7,418 bases of DNA from Anaerolineae bacterium (GCA_015486895.1 WFQT01000042.1:1-7418), one strand, 5' to 3'. Positions 1 through 6,595 are shown, counted from the first letter of the stretch. Program-made: numbers and translations. Notes: generated by a model from the sequence alone, not told the origin.

Positions 1-103
1 CAGTCCTCAGGATATTGCCAGTGCTTATCTCTTCTTGGCTTCGGATGAAGCTAGTTTCATCACAGGGCACGTTCTTAGCGTGGATGGCGGAGTCATACCG
101 TAA
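1..103 (+). CDS. Short-chain dehydrogenase/reductase (FabG-like), C-terminal end only
   Basis: Only the last 33 codons are inside the window; the frame begins at base 2 and ends at TAA 101-103. The visible peptide contains SPQDIASAYLFLASDEASF, then ITGHVLSVDGG and the end VIP. This is the classical SDR C-terminus: the 'xDIAxAxLFLASDxASxITG' helix followed by the 'G..L.VDGG' strand, as in FabG-type 3-oxoacyl-ACP reductases and related NAD(P)-dependent alcohol dehydrogenases. The Rossmann glycine motif and the YxxxK catalytic residues lie upstream of the window, so cofactor and substrate cannot be judged. The next gene starts 30 nt downstream on the same strand, so the two are probably co-transcribed. 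The family call is secure; the exact substrate is unknown. Confidence 0.9.
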   Translation, partial: SPQDIASAYLFLASDEASFITGHVLSVDGGVIP

Positions 104-133
104 GCAAATCTCGTTATACGGGGAGAGCTTTTT

Positions 134-1186
134 GTGGGAAAGGGCCTGAGTTTTTCAGAAATAGAGTCTATGCGGTCCGGAGCCCGTACTGCGGTGCGGG
201 TTTGCATGAACGTACAGGCTGTGGACCGGGCACTTATCATTTGTGACCGGGAGACAGCAGTAATCGCTCGTTTGATCGCCGAGGAAGTGGGCAATGTGGG
301 GACGGTAGCCGAGTGTGTCTATTTGGAGGACTATGGACGTCGCCCTTTAACTGCTTTCCCCCCAGCGCTGAAACAACACCTGATAGCCTATCATCCTACA
401 GTTACTTTCTTCGTCGCTCAGGGCGAGCCGGGAGAGGTCCAATTCCGTATTGCCTTGTATACCTTTTTACAGCAGGAAATCCGCGCCCGTCATGCCCACA
501 TGATCGGCATCACGCCCCGGTTGATGAAGGAAGGGATGGCAGTGGATTACTTGAAAGTCGCCGAGGCTACAGCCATGGTGTATGAGCAAGCTCGCTGTTG
601 TCAAGAAATCCACATCCATTCGGCCAAAGGCACAGATTTGAGGGCAACGTTCAACCAGGATTGGCGCTGGGTGAAAGCGGATGGCCTTTACCATAAGCAA
701 GGGCAATGGGGTAATCTCCCAGAAGGGGAAGTTTTTACCGCCCCACGAAGTGTCAATGGCGTTATCGCCGCCGAGGTTTTGGGGGATTATTTTAGCAAGA
801 AGTACGGTGTGCTGAGCCAGCCGGTGTTTTTCCATATTGAGAATAGCGGTGTGATAAGGATCGATGGTGCCGGCCGGAAGCTACGGCACGAACTGGAAGC
901 ATACTTGCAGAGTGGTGAAAATAGTGATAGGGTCGGGGAGTTAGCCATTGGTACTAACATTGGCCTGAAACAGCTCAGCGGCAACATGTTGCAGGATGAG
1001 AAATTTCCTGGCATCCACATTGCTTTTGGCGATCCGTACCCGGAGCTCACCGGTGCAGACTGGCGGGCATCTACCCATATGGATGTTGTGACGACTAATT
1101 GCACTGTAGAAATGGACGATCAGGTGATTATGAGGGACGGGCGATTCGACTACGATATTCTGCGCATTGGGCTGCGCTATGACTGA
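134..1186 (+). CDS. M29-like (aminopeptidase T/AmpS family) metal-dependent hydrolase
   Basis: This is a 350-residue cytosolic protein of the COG2309 'leucyl aminopeptidase, M29' type; family members are dinuclear metalloexopeptidases. The metal ligands can be placed by motif: E199 in NLPEGEVFTAP, E269 in VGELAIGTN, H295 in GIHIAFG, and H315/D317 in THMDVV, with Y302 in DPYPE near the active site. All expected ligands are retained, so an active enzyme is likely. The N-terminal alpha/beta part (about 1-150) has no recognisable motif. The start is GTG 134, preceded by GGGAGA at 121-126 with good spacing; ATG 170 is an alternative without as good a site. At 350 residues it is shorter than characterised M29 peptidases (roughly 370-410) and close to NicX-type dihydroxypyridine dioxygenases, which share this fold, so a non-peptidase activity is possible. 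It lies 30 nt after the SDR gene. Confidence 0.8.
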   Translation: MGKGLSFSEIESMRSGARTAVRVCMNVQAVDRALIICDRETAVIARLIAEEVGNVGTVAECVYLEDYGRRPLTAFPPALKQHLIAYHPTVTFFVAQGEPGEVQFRIALYTFLQQEIRARHAHMIGITPRLMKEGMAVDYLKVAEATAMVYEQARCCQEIHIHSAKGTDLRATFNQDWRWVKADGLYHKQGQWGNLPEGEVFTAPRSVNGVIAAEVLGDYFSKKYGVLSQPVFFHIENSGVIRIDGAGRKLRHELEAYLQSGENSDRVGELAIGTNIGLKQLSGNMLQDEKFPGIHIAFGDPYPELTGADWRASTHMDVVTTNCTVEMDDQVIMRDGRFDYDILRIGLRYD

Positions 1187-1222
1187 ATCGAAAATGTCTT
1201 TAACGCTAAGGAAGAGATAGAC

Positions 1223-1312
1223 ATGACCTTGATTTACTTGTTGATCGGCATTAGCTTTTTGGTTCTGTCGGGCGTGATTGCAACAGGCGTTTTTTGCAGC
1301 TTGCTCCTTTGA
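1223..1312 (+). CDS. 29-residue single-span membrane microprotein
   Basis: A short frame, ATG 1223 to TGA 1310-1312, encodes MTLIYLLIGISFLVLSGVIA followed by TGVFCSLLL. The peptide is almost entirely hydrophobic and has no charged residue, which fits one transmembrane helix spanning nearly the full length. Support for translation is the strong Shine-Dalgarno run AAGGAAGAG at 1208-1216, six bases before the ATG, and its position 36 nt behind the M29 gene on the same strand. Its stop codon overlaps the first bases of a G/C-tract palindrome. I do not recognise a family. Small one-helix proteins of this kind often accompany membrane complexes, but nothing here identifies a partner. Being so short, it could be a chance frame; the ribosome binding site is the main argument. 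Confidence 0.5.
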   Translation: MTLIYLLIGISFLVLSGVIATGVFCSLLL

Positions 1313-1383
1313 AAATGGCCCCCCGCCCCCCAATTCTGGGGGTGTGTTGCTCCCCCCAAGGTTGGGGGATAGGGGGCGTTTTC
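1311..1383. repeat. G/C-tract palindromic intergenic element (possible terminator)
   Basis: The ends are inverted: GAAAATGGCCCCCC at 1311-1324 faces AGGGGGCGTTTTC at 1371-1383. Inside are two smaller self-complementary blocks, CCCCCCAATTCTGGGGG (1326-1342) and CCCCCCAAGGTTGGGGG (1352-1368). The whole can form one long hairpin of C-tracts against G-tracts or a cruciform with two side hairpins. It looks like a dispersed palindromic repeat of the 'CCCCCCAATTCTGGGGG' type that I recall as common in intergenic DNA of Chloroflexota and some other phyla. It starts at the microprotein stop codon, so it could also end transcription, but there is no clean T-run after a single stem. Other copies would have to be found elsewhere in the genome to confirm a repeat family. 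Confidence 0.7.
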
Positions 1384-1442
1384 ATCCGCTATGGTGTGCC
1401 GTAGGCTCATGATAACTCCTTAGCAATGATGATTGAGGCACT

Positions 1443-2279
1443 ATGCCGTTCGTAAAACACGGGGATTGTCGCCTTTTCTATATTGACAAAGGTACAGGGC
1501 CGGAGACAATCCTGTTGCTGCACAGTAACTTTGCCAGCAGCCGTTGGTGGGAACCGGTCAGCCGTTTCTTAGCCGGCCCGTACCGTCTGTTGATCCCGGG
1601 CTTGCGTGGCCATGGCCGGAGCTGTCGTCCCGATGATGGCTATGATATCGCCAACCAGGCGGGCGATCTGGGTACCGTTATAGAGGCCGCAGCACCGGAG
1701 ACGTTACACTTAGTGGCCCACGGTTTTAGCGCTGCCGTGGCGCTGGAGTACGCAGTACGGCATCCAGAGAAGTTGTGCTCTTTGGTTCTGGTGGCCCCGG
1801 CCCCGGCAGAAGGAGTGAAAACGCCGCCGGAAGCTTTGGCGCTATTCCAGGAAATGAAGGCAGATCGTGGCTTGCTACTGCAAGCTATTAGCAGCATTAT
1901 CCCATCCCGGGCACCGGGTGCGACAATTCAGTCATTGGTTGATGAAGCACAGGCCATGGCCCCGGCTGCTTTCATTGCCAATGCCCAGGCACTTTCTCTT
2001 TGGCATGTCCACGATCGCCTCCGAATGTTTCGGATTCCAACACTACTCATTTGGGGGGATGCCGACATTGTCGTTTCGTATGAGGAAGTTGAACGCACCA
2101 TGTTAGACATCCCCGGCTCTACGCTGGAAGTGATGCCAGGCGTTGGGCACGCACCTTATTTTGAAACACCGGAACCATTTGTGGATATCTTGCTGGACTT
2201 CCTACTGGAGGATTTCGATCACTACCAAGAGCTCCGACAGGTTGAGGAAGATGAGTCAGCGGTGATGTTAAATCTCTGA
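1443..2279 (+). CDS. Alpha/beta hydrolase-fold protein lacking the nucleophile serine
   Basis: This 278-residue protein has the alpha/beta hydrolase layout: strand ILLLHS (23-28, usually HG at the oxyanion hole), the RGHGRS loop (55-60), the nucleophile elbow at 92-96, a lid region about 125-190, the acid strand LLIWGDADIVVS (201-212; D206 or D208) and the histidine loop GVGHAPYFETPEPF (H236). The elbow reads LHLVAHGFSAAVALEY (88-103), where family members read LVGHSxGG. The residue at the serine position is G94, encoded GGT, one transition from AGT (Ser). Acid and His remain, so this is either a recently inactivated enzyme or a non-hydrolytic member. S96 is two residues downstream and out of register. 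The C-terminus (about 254-278) is acidic. The start is ATG 1443, with GAGG at 1435-1438. The next gene begins 13 nt after its stop. Confidence 0.85.
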   Translation: MPFVKHGDCRLFYIDKGTGPETILLLHSNFASSRWWEPVSRFLAGPYRLLIPGLRGHGRSCRPDDGYDIANQAGDLGTVIEAAAPETLHLVAHGFSAAVALEYAVRHPEKLCSLVLVAPAPAEGVKTPPEALALFQEMKADRGLLLQAISSIIPSRAPGATIQSLVDEAQAMAPAAFIANAQALSLWHVHDRLRMFRIPTLLIWGDADIVVSYEEVERTMLDIPGSTLEVMPGVGHAPYFETPEPFVDILLDFLLEDFDHYQELRQVEEDESAVMLNL

Positions 2280-2292
2280 GGATTAACCTGAT

Positions 2293-2502
2293 ATGCCTAT
2301 TTGTCCTAAATGTCACACCTGGAACCCTGACGATCGTACAATTTGCTGGCGTTGCGGCGCTGAGTTGCCCAGGCCAGAAGAAAAGAAAGAGAAAAAGCGT
2401 TATCTTCTTTTTGGCCTTAGCTTGTGGACGTGGGTCTTTATTATTGTCCTCATGATTGCTTCTTGCTTGGGTCCATATCTCCTCACTGTTTTCAATCATT
2501 GA
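2293..2502 (+). CDS. Zinc-ribbon protein with one C-terminal membrane helix
   Basis: This 69-residue protein has two parts. Residues 1-24 form a short zinc ribbon with two cysteine pairs, CPKC (C4, C7) and CWRC (C18, C21), the usual zinc-ribbon spacing. A charged linker (about 27-37, EEKKEKKR) follows, then one hydrophobic helix at about 39-66. The ribbon is therefore probably on the cytoplasmic side, since the basic linker sits on its side of the membrane. Its ribosome binding site TGAGGA (2277-2282) is built from the stop codon region of the hydrolase gene, and the intergenic gap is 13 nt, so the two are very likely co-translated from one message. Proteins of this shape are common and mostly uncharacterised; I assign no function. 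The four cysteines and the helix are plain in the sequence. Confidence 0.8.
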   Translation: MPICPKCHTWNPDDRTICWRCGAELPRPEEKKEKKRYLLFGLSLWTWVFIIVLMIASCLGPYLLTVFNH

Positions 2503-2522
2503 TGTGTTTCCCACGGCGAGGT

Positions 2523-2600
2523 ATCACGAGGTTACCCGGCGCCTGTTGGCGTGGGTAGCCCATCATGGCAGAGAGCTGCCCTGGCGGCAGCGCGCGTGAT
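2523..2600 (+). ncRNA. Candidate branched structured RNA in the leader of the epimerase gene
   Basis: The 155-nt gap before the epimerase can fold into a closed junction. P1 is ATCACG (2523-2528) with CGTGAT (2595-2600), six perfect pairs. It encloses P2, a hairpin at 2530-2560 with arms GGTTACCCGGCGCC and GGCGTGGGTAGCC around a TGTT loop, about 13 pairs with two wobbles and one bulge. It also encloses P3, GCTGCC (2575-2580) with GGCAGC (2586-2591). The middle strand of P3 can instead pair with GGCAG (2567-2571) to form another hairpin, so two states exclude each other. I do not recognise a known riboswitch class. It could equally be a repeat element. Evidence is base pairing by eye only. Confidence 0.3.
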
Positions 2601-2657
2601 TTGACGCTCTCTGGTATAGCTGGCCAATATCTGAAACGCCTTGAACAAGTTAGGGGG

Positions 2658-3656
2658 ATGAATAAAGTGGGAAAATTGGCTCTGGTTACGGGAGCGAACG
2701 GCTTTTTGGGCAGCAATTTGGTCGCTGCTTTGACGGATCGCGGTTATCACGTTCGCGCTCTGCACCGGCGGACGTCTAACCTGACGGCGTTGGCTGGTTT
2801 GACCTATGAAGATGCTGTTGGAGATTTGACGGATGCGACCAGCTTGCGTCAGGCTATGGAGGGATGTGAGATCGTCTTTCACGTGGCTGCTGTGGCTGAT
2901 TACTGGCGTACCCCGTTGGAGATGATTTATCAAGTTAACGTAGAAGGCACTCGTAACGTTGTACGGGCAGCAGTGGCCGCGGGAGGGGTGCGCCGTCTTG
3001 TTTTCACCAGCTCAGTAGCCGCTTTGGGGGTGCCCCCTGGGGGCAAATTGTTGGACGAGCAGAGTCAGTTCAACTTATCGCCGAATCGTTTCCCTTACGG
3101 CCACAGCAAAGCGTTAGCAGAGCGGGTTGCCCGGCAAGAGGCTGGAGACGGCCTGGAATTGGTGATCGTTAACCCATCTGTGATCCTGGGCCCGAGGGAT
3201 ATTCACTTTATTTCTGGTAGCATTATCAAGGAGATTTATCAACGGCGCGTGCCGATCTGCCCGCCGGGTGGCACGAATTACATTGCGGTGGAAAGCGTTG
3301 TTGCCGGGGAGATCGCTGCTGCGGAAATGGGGCGTCCTGGCCAGCGCTACGTTTTGGGCGGCGTCAACTTGTCCTATAGCGATACATTTCGCACTGTTGC
3401 CCGCGTGCTCAACGTGCCGTTTCGTTGTCGCCGTTTGCCTGCCCGGCTTTACCCGCTTTTAGGGGGCGCTGTAGATCTGTACAACCGCATTGGCGTTGGC
3501 CCGCGGCTTGTGGATGGTAACCAGGTTCGCCTCTCCGTTTTTGATCTCTACATTGATGCCAGCTTGGCAGAACAAGAGCTTGACTTGCCGTCAACGGATT
3601 TCGAGGCGACGGTGCAAGAGACATTCCAGTGGTACAAGGAGCAAGGATTGCTATAA
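2658..3656 (+). CDS. NAD(P)-dependent epimerase/dihydroflavonol reductase-like extended SDR
   Basis: With the start at ATG 2658 the protein has 332 residues. The Rossmann motif is TGANGFLG (11-18), followed by GDLTD (55-59) for the adenine pocket, FHVAAVADYW (74-83), the VEGTRNV helix (95-101), TSSVAALG (117-124) with the catalytic serine, and YGHSK (147-151), the YxxxK pair. VNPSVILGPRD (171-181) is the usual strand after the active site. This arrangement matches dihydroflavonol-4-reductase-like and hopanoid-associated HpnA-type sugar epimerases; the substrate cannot be read from the sequence. The frame is open back to ATG 2565, but those 31 residues have no ribosome binding site, precede the fold and overlap a foldable leader. 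AGGGGG at 2652-2657 abuts ATG 2658 and lies nine bases before GTG 2667, so GTG 2667 is also plausible. It converges on plsX, 82 nt away. Confidence 0.85.
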   Translation: MNKVGKLALVTGANGFLGSNLVAALTDRGYHVRALHRRTSNLTALAGLTYEDAVGDLTDATSLRQAMEGCEIVFHVAAVADYWRTPLEMIYQVNVEGTRNVVRAAVAAGGVRRLVFTSSVAALGVPPGGKLLDEQSQFNLSPNRFPYGHSKALAERVARQEAGDGLELVIVNPSVILGPRDIHFISGSIIKEIYQRRVPICPPGGTNYIAVESVVAGEIAAAEMGRPGQRYVLGGVNLSYSDTFRTVARVLNVPFRCRRLPARLYPLLGGAVDLYNRIGVGPRLVDGNQVRLSVFDLYIDASLAEQELDLPSTDFEATVQETFQWYKEQGLL

Positions 3657-3738
3657 TACAGCTGATCTGTAATTCATAATTCGGGCATGGTTCATTTTGT
3701 CCGCATGACATCTCTACGAATGAGAACAAGGCGGTTGC

Positions 3739-4722
3739 TTAGGCCCCCCAGTTAGCACGTAGCTGGGACAGTATCTGGCTGGCTACTGCTTTCTTCGCTG
3801 ACTTGATTCCCCCGATTACTGCTTTTGCTCTTGAACGGCCATGGCCCACCAGTAAGAGGCCGTCTATTCCTAATAGAGGCACAGCTCCCCACCGGCTGTA
3901 ATGGTTGGTTGCTCTGACGCGGTCTAAAGCGGCCTGGATCGCTTCGCTTTCCTCCGGCAAGGCTTGCAGCAAAGCGGATTGTGTTTGCTCCAAGACAGCT
4001 CTAATGACGCCCTCGGTGAGTTTGAGTGCTACATTCCCGACTAACCCATCATGGACGACCACATCGGCGACGCCGGCAGGGATGTCATTGCCTTCAATAT
4101 TGCCAATGAAATTGAGAGCACTTTCCTGGAGCAATGTGTAAGTCGCTTTGAGCAATTCGCTGCCTTTGCCTGGCTCCCGGCCATTGCTGAGCAAACCGAC
4201 GCGGGGGTTGGCGATGCCGACGACTACCCCCGCGTAGATAGCTCCCATTTGGGCAAATTGCAGCATGTGCACAGGGCGCACGTCCGTGTTGCCACCGGCA
4301 TCAATGAGTGTCACTTCCGGTTGTATGCCCAAGTAAGGTGCCGGTAGGGCGGGCCGGGCCACGCCTGGCAACATGCCGAGAATCCAGCGGCCGGCTATTA
4401 ATGCTGCTCCACTATGCCCCATGGTCAGAGCCGCATCGGCGTGCCCCTCTTTTACCAGCCGGGTTGCTACGGCCACCGACGAGTTGGGCTTGCGTCGCAT
4501 GGCTTGGGTAGGAGATTCTTCCATGGCGATAATATCCGTTGCTTCAACTAATTCGTAGGATAGTCCGGCCAAGTCGTAGCGTAATAATTCCGAGCGCAGC
4601 GTTTTCGCCGGGCCGATGAGCAGCAGGTGTACGCCCGCTTCCTTGCCGCCTGCAACAGCGCCCCGGATAATCTCGGCGGGAGCGAAATCTCCCCCCATGG
4701 CGTCTAAAGCGATGCTAATCAT
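3739..4722 (-). CDS. plsX: Phosphate acyltransferase PlsX
   Basis: This 327-residue peripheral membrane enzyme makes acyl-phosphate from acyl-ACP and phosphate (reversibly), the donor for PlsY in phosphatidic acid synthesis. Diagnostic motifs run in order: IALDAMGGD (4-12), MRRKPNSSV (75-83), RPALPAPY (123-130), LIDAGGNTDVRP (139-150), LQFAQMGAIYA (154-164), GLLSNGREPGKGSEL (177-190), NFIGNIEGNDI (204-214), DVVVHDGLVGNVALK (220-234) and AVPLLGIDGLLLVGHG (280-295). Length is normal (about 330). Two motifs differ from the Bacillus type: the SAGNTGA loop reads MGHSGA (101-106), and NxGxExxKGNEL reads SNGREPGKGSEL. I recall such forms from Chloroflexota. The start ATG 4720-4722 lies 4 nt after the DegV stop with little of its own ribosome binding site, which suggests translational coupling. 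It converges on the epimerase gene. Confidence 0.93.
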   Translation of the reverse strand: MISIALDAMGGDFAPAEIIRGAVAGGKEAGVHLLLIGPAKTLRSELLRYDLAGLSYELVEATDIIAMEESPTQAMRRKPNSSVAVATRLVKEGHADAALTMGHSGAALIAGRWILGMLPGVARPALPAPYLGIQPEVTLIDAGGNTDVRPVHMLQFAQMGAIYAGVVVGIANPRVGLLSNGREPGKGSELLKATYTLLQESALNFIGNIEGNDIPAGVADVVVHDGLVGNVALKLTEGVIRAVLEQTQSALLQALPEESEAIQAALDRVRATNHYSRWGAVPLLGIDGLLLVGHGRSRAKAVIGGIKSAKKAVASQILSQLRANWGA

Positions 4723-4726
4723 TGTA

Positions 4727-5575
4727 TTATGCCCAGTAGCCAGTGACCCCTAACATGCCGGGCCCAAAGTGAACTGTTAGTGCTGGTCCGAAGTCGACGA
4801 TTTCCATGGGGCCGTTGTAGCCCAGAACAGCTTTGGCTTGGTCGCTCCACTTGGCAGCATCGTCAGGAATGCCGGCGTGTACCACGGCCAGCCGTTGCCA
4901 AGTGTGATCCCCTTTTGCCTGTGTTGCCATTGCGAGTAGTTCTTCTAGTGCTGCTTTGTTCGTTCTCTCTTGCCCTACAGCTTGCGGTACCCCATCTTTA
5001 ATGCTCACAATGGGCTTTACTTTTACCGCGGCTTTTACTGCTCTCTTGTAGCCTTTAGTGCGACCGCTGTAGGCTAAATGACGAATGTCGGTGACGGCAA
5101 AAATGATGATACTATTGGCTTTGACTTGTTCTATTGCGGCAATGGCTTCCTCAATGCTACCGCCGGCGGATAGAACCTTGGACGCTTCCTGTAACATCCA
5201 GCACATCATGATGGATGTTGTGCCAGAGTCCACCGGGTGCACGTTAATGCCTTTCACCATCTCGGCTGCCATTTTAGCGGAAGAGAAAGTGCCACTGGCT
5301 TTAGCCGTTACCGTGAGGACGATGATATCGCTGTACCCTTCGTCGTGGGCTCTTTCGTAGGCTTGTGCAAAGTCAGTTGGGGTCGGTTGTGATGATGTCG
5401 GCATCTCTTGTGCTGTTGCCAAACGCCGGTGAAATTCATCAATGGACATTTCCTCGTAGTCCTTGTAACTTTCATGGCCGAAAATGACATATACCGGCAC
5501 TAACTCGATGCCGGTTTCCATTCGTATGTTATCTGGGCAGTTAGAGGTGCTGTCCGCTATCAACTTTACCTTCAT
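4727..5575 (-). CDS. DegV family (FakB-like) fatty-acid-binding protein
   Basis: This 282-residue soluble protein holds a fatty acid in a buried pocket; FakB members of the family present it to the kinase FakA to make acyl-phosphate. Visible signatures are IADSTSNCP at the N-terminus (6-14), PTSSQPTP (59-66, the T-S-x-P loop near the carboxylate), ASGTFSSA (93-100), the DSGTTS strand (116-121), GRTKGYKRA (171-179) and the C-terminal HFGPGMLGV (269-277). Length is typical (about 280). The ribosome binding site AAAGGAG (plus-strand 5584-5590) lies eight bases before the ATG and fixes the start. Four bases separate it from plsX, and since FakB/FakA and PlsX meet at acyl-phosphate, the pairing makes metabolic sense. 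No FakA (Dak2-domain kinase) is in the window. Lipid specificity is not readable. Confidence 0.92.
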   Translation of the reverse strand: MKVKLIADSTSNCPDNIRMETGIELVPVYVIFGHESYKDYEEMSIDEFHRRLATAQEMPTSSQPTPTDFAQAYERAHDEGYSDIIVLTVTAKASGTFSSAKMAAEMVKGINVHPVDSGTTSIMMCWMLQEASKVLSAGGSIEEAIAAIEQVKANSIIIFAVTDIRHLAYSGRTKGYKRAVKAAVKVKPIVSIKDGVPQAVGQERTNKAALEELLAMATQAKGDHTWQRLAVVHAGIPDDAAKWSDQAKAVLGYNGPMEIVDFGPALTVHFGPGMLGVTGYWA

Positions 5576-5998
5576 AGGCGCTGCTCCTTTTTGAGTTAAC
5601 GCAATATGGGAATACGTCTACAGTGAGAACACAAAAAGCGCTCCTAAGTAACGGCCAATCGACTATTTAAGCTCAACGCGTTTGACGTCTCGATGTCTTG
5701 ATGATATAACCATGTCAGCTCCTGAAATGTGTTGACAGTGATTTCTAATCTGCTTGCATTGATATTCTGGACTCTGGCTTTTTTATTTTAGCCACAGGAA
5801 AACACAGAACTTCACAGAGTTGGATCGAAAAGCAAGTGAAATCTGTGTTAATCCGTGCGATCTGTGGCAAAGATAGTTAGGTCGAGCCTAAAATGCCATT
5901 ATTGCCAGTCTCCAGTGACATTATTGGTAGGAGCGACCCTTCCGGTTGCCACATGGGGTTATTTTTTCTTGTTGCTATAGTGAGAGGAGATGGAGAGT
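5576..5998. other. Divergent intergenic region between degV-like gene (-) and membrane protein gene (+)
   Basis: This 423-nt stretch holds no convincing gene; the one sizeable plus-strand frame in it (5893-6159) runs out of frame into the real membrane protein gene. It must contain promoters for both flanking genes. On the plus strand a perfect -35 box TTGACA is at 5732-5737, but the hexamer 17 bases downstream (TGCATT, 5755-5760) is a poor -10, so I do not call a promoter. Towards the minus strand I find only weak boxes. At 5791-5868 sits an imperfect palindromic repeat, listed separately. The remaining A/T-rich sequence shows nothing I can name. Confidence 0.6.
5791..5868. repeat. Imperfect palindromic CACAG/CTGTG repeat element
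   Basis: The ends are perfect inverted heptamers, GCCACAG (5791-5797) and CTGTGGC (5862-5868). The left arm has three CACAG blocks at exact 10-bp steps (starting 5793, 5803, 5813). The right arm carries their complements CTGTG, CCGTG and CTGTG at 9-10 bp steps, and TTCAC (5811-5815) faces GTGAA (5836-5840). The element resembles the 'AATCTGTGTTAATCTGTGGC' intergenic repeats that I recall from Chloroflexota and several other phyla, whose role is unknown. It could form a long imperfect hairpin in RNA or bind a protein on one face of the helix. It lies between the divergent genes, upstream of the membrane protein gene. Confidence 0.65.
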
Positions 5999-6472
5999 AT
6001 GGGAGAAGCGGCTGTCAAGGCGGGATTAACCGGGGCTCTGATTGGCGCCCTATTAGTGGTATTGAAAGTGGTCCCTTTAGCAGGCACTTGTCTGTTCCTT
6101 ATGGCTACCCTATTCCTGTGGGTCGGGGTTGGCTTTCTTACAGTGCATTGGCTTCCTGACCGTCGGGAACCGGCCATTGCCATTGGCGCTGGTGGCATAG
6201 CCGGATCCATCGCTGGGCTGATAGACGGCTTGCTCTTCATTATGGTTGCGGTGGTGCAGTACTTCTGGTTAGGCGGCAGTACCGGGCTTATGTCCCGATT
6301 GCCGGCATCCTGGGTTCGGTTCTACAATGACGCCGGAATTCCGATGGAAGTAGTTTACAGTTTGCCGGGGACGCTGTTTTCCGGTGGTACCCTCTGTTTG
6401 TTTAACATTCTTTTGGCTATAGTGGTCTCTGCTGTTAGCGCAGCAGTGTTCGCTCGCATCTTGGCCGCATGA
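5999..6472 (+). CDS. Small polytopic membrane protein of unknown function (four helices)
   Basis: With the start at ATG 5999 this is a 157-residue protein, hydrophobic throughout. Probable membrane segments are about 6-24, 27-51, 60-91 (long, glycine-rich, possibly kinked at GIAGSIAGLIDG) and 125-155. The loops between them are short (WLPDRREP at 51-58; a longer polar loop at about 92-124 with SRLPASWVRFYNDAGIP). There is no signal peptide distinct from the first helix and no catalytic motif. The start choice rests on AGGAG at 5985-5989, nine bases before ATG 5999; the earlier in-frame ATG 5990 touches that AGGAG and is too close to use it. I do not recognise a family. It is alone on its strand, ending 14 nt before the convergent ABC remnant; no partner is evident. 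Confidence 0.75.
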   Translation: MGEAAVKAGLTGALIGALLVVLKVVPLAGTCLFLMATLFLWVGVGFLTVHWLPDRREPAIAIGAGGIAGSIAGLIDGLLFIMVAVVQYFWLGGSTGLMSRLPASWVRFYNDAGIPMEVVYSLPGTLFSGGTLCLFNILLAIVVSAVSAAVFARILAA

Positions 6473-6595
6473 ACATATCGGCAAAGTTACCCCGCTGGTT
6501 TACCTTCCCTAACGATTTGTCCTTCTTTGATAATAAGATGCGATTTGGTGTATCGGTGAACCAGTTTGTAGCCGTGAGTGATGAGCATAATCGTT

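Noticed and set aside
941..1333. A 130-codon minus-strand frame across the end of the M29 gene and the palindrome
   Set aside because: Shadow of the M29 coding strand, with low-complexity residues from the G/C tracts and no recognisable domain.
2565..2657. N-terminal extension of the epimerase from ATG 2565
   Set aside because: No ribosome binding site precedes it, the 31 residues lie before the first Rossmann strand, and the DNA forms strong hairpins instead.
3657..3671. Terminator hairpin (TACAG...CTGTA) between the convergent epimerase and plsX genes
   Set aside because: The stem is only five pairs, mostly weak, and no T-run follows on either strand.
5732..5760. Promoter for the four-helix membrane protein gene
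   Set aside because: The -35 box TTGACA is perfect but the hexamer at 17-bp spacing (TGCATT) matches only three of six -10 positions, and it is over 230 bp from the start codon.
5893..6159. An 88-codon plus-strand open frame
   Set aside because: It overlaps the membrane protein gene in another frame, has no ribosome binding site and no family resemblance.
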